Origin: Lentimicrobiaceae bacterium
GTDB taxonomy: Bacteria > Bacteroidota > Bacteroidia > Bacteroidales > SKPS01
Assembly: GCA_007119395.1 (NCBI GenBank)
Contig: SKPS01000094.1
Location: forward strand, 1 to 7,634
Direction: 5' to 3'
DNA: 7,634 nt
This document shows, piece by piece, positions 4,675 through 7,634 of the stretch. The stretch's first letter is position 1; each line of letters starts with the position of its first letter. A program made the translations under genes and the position numbers. The notes below the pieces were generated by a model. The model was not told the origin of the DNA. It did not search any database and saw nothing but the letters and a program-made list of their open reading frames with translations.

Positions 4675-6663
4675 CTACTCCTTCACCACTTTCCCCACCA
4701 GACTGTGTCCGTTTGAGTTGAGTTTAAGCAGGTATATACCGGCTGGCAGGTGCCCTATGTTGACGAAAGCCATCCGGCCGTTGGGATCAGGGTGGATCTG
4801 TTGTGTGAAGACGAGGCGCCCTTCAACAGAAAACACCTGAGCTTCCATTACTCCCTCTGCTTGTTCGGGTAATTGCAAGGTCACCTCACCTGTTGTGGGG
4901 TTGGGGAACACCGTCAGAACAGAGCTCCCTTCCGGTTCATCGATACCGATAACAAACTCTATGAAGACACTGTCGGTGCCGGTACATCGGGTACCATATC
5001 CGCCATCTACCTCAACACTGTATAGCCCGGTGGTGTTCACAGTGATTTGCTGTGTAGTATCACCTGTGTTCCAGTGGTACATTGCTCCGGGGCCGGCATC
5101 CAGGGTAATGGGATCGTTGACATACACCACAGTGTCAGGGCCCAGACAGGGATCAGGCTGAATCACTACCGTCACCACCACTTGATCCATGCCTGGGCAG
5201 AGCATGGTGGTGCTACCGTCGTTAGTCTGTATGGAGACTACGTGGTCACCTGGCGGCAGGTGGGTGGTATTAAGGGTATAGGAGGTGCTCGACACAGGTG
5301 TCCCTGTTGGCACCCCGTTGAGAAACCAAATATGATTCACCGTATTGGGGCTGGTGGTGGCATGCAGGGTCAAATACTCCCCCTTGCAGAGCAGGGTATC
5401 GTTGCCGATATCCACAGACATTCCCTTTACGATCAGACAATAACCGTACGACTGTATTCCGTTGTAAGGGCATGCGTCGTCGCGGATGGTGGCGGTAAAG
5501 CAATGGGGAGCATCTCTCTTATCTGCAAGCTCCGGCACCCAGGTGAATATGGCATAGGCAGAATCGGTGTTATTGTGAAATGCTTGAAAGTCAGCTTGCG
5601 GTATCCCGTTGTTCCAGGAGATGGAGAACTTCTCCCTCTCGCCCCAGGTAGTGTCAGGAACATCCGGGTCGTACCCCCAAAGGGCAAACTGCACGGTGTC
5701 GCCAAGACAAACCTCTTTTATATATGTATTGTTGGTGGGATCATAACCACTGGTCAAGGAGGGATCCATCCCACTCAATGAAGGCACTTGGTTGTTGCAG
5801 GCAGTTGCAATGATCTGGATGTCGCGATAAGATGTTGCAACAATAGTGGGTGTATTGTTGATATTGCGCCACTTCTGCACCCGGATAGCCATGGGCGACA
5901 CGATGTTCTGCGACGGGCTCATACACAGAGTCCCCGTTACCGAATCCAGCGAGATGGGAGGCAGGGAAGGGAAAGGCTGTGTGGCAGAGTAGGGTGGAAT
6001 CCATGTCACGGTCCCAGAATAACCATTGGTCATGGGTGACACCAAGCTATAAGAGAGGAAGTCATCATCGGGGTCAACGGCACCCAGATTCACACATTGC
6101 GTCTGATTAACACAGAGTGTGGTCAGAGGGGGTTGTGTGAAAGTGGGGGTGCTAACACACGGTGCCTGTGCATTGTTAAGGGTAACCTCTGTGTACACCC
6201 TCTGTGAAGTCGGGTCAACTATCGTATTGGAATGAGTTCGGCAACAACGGCCGTTGAGATTGGCTAACGCACCTGACCAGCTGATTCTCCAGTGATTACA
6301 GGGTGGTAAAATAACTTGGGTCTCATACACGAACTCCGTAAACCCGTACAATATACCCCCTGAACAGCATGTCACCGTTGTGGGACAAAAAGGAGTCACC
6401 TCAACAACTGATCCCGGTTTTATTGGAACACCTGTAACATTAAAACTGTAGGCCGAGTTCGAGGTGCATTCAATTACAAATGCTGCCGTTGAAGGAGGGT
6501 TATAACCTCTGCAATCACGGTAAAACGCTAATCTAATAAGGTAATCATTACCTCCCAGACAGTTCAGAGTAAGGTCCATGCCGACCTTATTTTGTTGCCC
6601 TTGAGCGGGGCGAAAAGCAACAAGCATCAAGACACAAAACAGAAAAACAAATGACTTTTTCAT
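4675..6663 (-). CDS. T9SS-secreted multi-domain surface protein, upstream paralog
   Basis: This is a 662-residue predicted secreted protein with the same layout as its tandem neighbour: signal peptide (1-22, MKKSFVFLFCVLMLVAF, ending near AQGQQ), cysteine-rich N-terminal module starting CLGGNDYLIRLAFYRDC (35-51), two Ig/PKD-like repeats (about 415-573) and a T9SS type A sorting domain (LTVFPNPTTGEV at 583-594, GIYLLKL at 642-648). The ATG at 6663 is chosen because it starts a proper signal peptide and matches the paralog's start; the frame stays open to 6861 but that part overlaps the FISUMP gene. All 20 cysteines of the mature downstream paralog are kept, and this copy has two extra ones (C99, C506). 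The calcium-like motif is altered to DPDDDF. It lies 80 bp after the FISUMP gene with no clear promoter between, so co-transcription is likely. Function unknown. Confidence 0.92.
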   Translation of the reverse strand: MKKSFVFLFCVLMLVAFRPAQGQQNKVGMDLTLNCLGGNDYLIRLAFYRDCRGYNPPSTAAFVIECTSNSAYSFNVTGVPIKPGSVVEVTPFCPTTVTCCSGGILYGFTEFVYETQVILPPCNHWRISWSGALANLNGRCCRTHSNTIVDPTSQRVYTEVTLNNAQAPCVSTPTFTQPPLTTLCVNQTQCVNLGAVDPDDDFLSYSLVSPMTNGYSGTVTWIPPYSATQPFPSLPPISLDSVTGTLCMSPSQNIVSPMAIRVQKWRNINNTPTIVATSYRDIQIIATACNNQVPSLSGMDPSLTSGYDPTNNTYIKEVCLGDTVQFALWGYDPDVPDTTWGEREKFSISWNNGIPQADFQAFHNNTDSAYAIFTWVPELADKRDAPHCFTATIRDDACPYNGIQSYGYCLIVKGMSVDIGNDTLLCKGEYLTLHATTSPNTVNHIWFLNGVPTGTPVSSTSYTLNTTHLPPGDHVVSIQTNDGSTTMLCPGMDQVVVTVVIQPDPCLGPDTVVYVNDPITLDAGPGAMYHWNTGDTTQQITVNTTGLYSVEVDGGYGTRCTGTDSVFIEFVIGIDEPEGSSVLTVFPNPTTGEVTLQLPEQAEGVMEAQVFSVEGRLVFTQQIHPDPNGRMAFVNIGHLPAGIYLLKLNSNGHSLVGKVVKE
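4739..4785. repeat. 47-bp exact repeat, copy in upstream paralog
   Basis: This is the partner of 2612-2658, within the sorting-domain coding region. Confidence 0.9.
5057..5106. repeat. 50-bp exact repeat, copy in upstream paralog
   Basis: This is the partner of 2930-2979, within the last Ig-like repeat. Confidence 0.9.
5468..5607. repeat. 140-bp near-identical block, copy in upstream paralog
   Basis: This is the partner of 3341-3480, with four mismatches, at the same 2127-bp offset as all other matches between the two genes. Confidence 0.9.
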
Positions 6664-6743
6664 AATTTCCGGGGTTGTAAAATGGATATTTGCTGTTATG
6701 TAAATCGTTTCTTCAGATATCGTCACATCACCCGTTGACAAAC

Positions 6744-7634
6744 TCAGTCCTTGATGCACCGGACTGAGTATCCGTTCGATCGGCCACGTCCGCCTACGAA
6801 GGCATTTATAGGGCCGAAAGACAGGCGCCTCGATTCGGTACCGGAAATTGTACTTGCCCAATAGCGGCCGTGGGTGTCAACGTAGTAGAGCGAACCAATG
6901 CTGCCATAGCGGGCGCCTGCCATGGGGAATTTAAGCCGTGACGCATAAGCACCTGCCGAATTGTTGCTATTCCAACTCAATCGTTCAACATCCAATTCTG
7001 CCGCTGTAGGCAGACGGTATCCCGCCGGACAGGGATTGTTTACTCCACTTACCCCCTGCCATAAGCTGTCGTTTTGCGGGCTGCGCCAATCGTGAACAGT
7101 TATGATAAAGTATCCATGACCAGGCTGGTCGGCTGGACTGAGTATTGAGGTGGTGGCGGATGTACGGCACTGGTGACCGTCAGCAAAGCGCCCCCACTGG
7201 TAGAGGTCGCCGTAGGCAGCAGCGTCAGTAGGGCTTGTAGCTACCTGTGAAGCGCCCAGGTTACGGTCCATCCATATCCTGCCGGTGATGGGGTTAATCA
7301 CATCCAGCACTGCTGTGGGGTTGGCGGGATCGCAGTGGACGTAATTAGGAGGGTAAACGGGCTGTGTGCTTGATATGAACTGAAAAATGTATAACGATGA
7401 CAACACTGGATCATCAGTGAGGGTATCAGCAGCCAAAACATTGCCTGTAAGGGTGGCATATCCTATGAACTGCAACTGATCACCAGGTGCCCAGGGAAAA
7501 CCTGACTTGCCCAACCTGAAGCCGGAGTAGTTCACATTCGTTCCTGTGTGCTCAATGCTGAAACCACCACTACCACCACCCATACTGATGAGCTTCTGCA
7601 CCTGCTTGTATCGGGGGGTCTCCACAACCAGAAG
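6744..7634 (-). CDS. FISUMP-domain protein, N-terminus off the window
   Basis: About 296 residues are visible and the frame is open at the right edge; a GTG at 7625 is unlikely to be the true start because coding continues upstream of it. The C-terminal 190 residues match the FISUMP domain (Fibrobacter succinogenes major paralogous domain). In residues counted from 7625 these are TGRIWMDRNLGA (114-125), YGDLYQWGR (138-146), CPAGYRLPTAAEL (199-211), GRYWASTISG (253-262) and the terminal GYSVRCIKD (285-293). The preceding 100 residues look like a beta-rich domain (SGFPWAPGDQLQFIGYATLTG) that I do not recognise. FISUMP proteins are usually exported or lipid-anchored surface proteins of unknown role. 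The protein ends directly after the domain with no T9SS sorting tail, so any export signal must lie in the unseen N-terminus. It probably leads an operon with the downstream T9SS paralogs. Confidence 0.9.
   Translation of the reverse strand, partial: LLVVETPRYKQVQKLISMGGGSGGFSIEHTGTNVNYSGFRLGKSGFPWAPGDQLQFIGYATLTGNVLAADTLTDDPVLSSLYIFQFISSTQPVYPPNYVHCDPANPTAVLDVINPITGRIWMDRNLGASQVATSPTDAAAYGDLYQWGRFADGHQCRTSATTSILSPADQPGHGYFIITVHDWRSPQNDSLWQGVSGVNNPCPAGYRLPTAAELDVERLSWNSNNSAGAYASRLKFPMAGARYGSIGSLYYVDTHGRYWASTISGTESRRLSFGPINAFVGGRGRSNGYSVRCIKD

Noticed and set aside
5047..5781. 244-codon plus-strand open frame opposite the upstream T9SS paralog
   Set aside because: It is antisense to a strongly supported gene. 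Its open state follows from the sense codon use, its sequence resembles no family, and part of it recurs opposite the other paralog only because the sense strands are similar.
6664..6861. 66-residue N-terminal extension of the upstream T9SS paralog
   Set aside because: It overlaps the FISUMP gene in another frame, has no counterpart in the paralog, and would bury the signal peptide inside the protein.

Overview
The window is about 7.6 kb of a genome from the phylum Bacteroidota. Four things support this: two secreted proteins with type IX secretion system (T9SS) type A C-terminal sorting domains, a FISUMP-domain protein (a family typical of Bacteroidota and Fibrobacterota), promoter-like words matching the Bacteroidota -7 element TAnnTTTG, and start codons mostly without strong Shine-Dalgarno sequences. 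I cannot name a genus from the sequence. I see no tRNA, rRNA, CRISPR array, transposase or phage gene.

Left part (1-1313). A partial SLC13/DASS-type permease with the start of a cytoplasmic TrkA-C (RCK_C) domain runs leftwards off the window. It is divergent from rpsT (30S ribosomal protein S20). The roughly 170-bp spacer holds a candidate promoter for each direction. rpsT ends in a clear intrinsic terminator that also separates it from the next gene, which converges on it.

Middle (1337-2547). A minus-strand M29-like (AmpS/COG2309) metallopeptidase keeps five of the six metal-site residues expected for the family. Upstream of it is a roughly 230-bp spacer with two adjacent hairpins.

Right part (2548-7634). 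This is a minus-strand surface-protein locus. A FISUMP-domain protein (5' end off the window) is followed by two tandem paralogous T9SS cargo proteins. Each paralog is exactly 662 residues, and they align end to end without a gap at a constant offset of 2127 bp. Their similarity is mosaic: two blocks are above 90% identical in protein and nearly identical in DNA, separated by a block at about 57% protein identity. That pattern suggests gene conversion or uneven selection. A good promoter candidate between the paralogs suggests the downstream copy can be transcribed on its own.

Together the right half looks like accessory cell-surface or secreted protein genes next to housekeeping genes. The paralog pair is the most interesting part. 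I found no convincing evidence of a defence system or other new enzymatic system.
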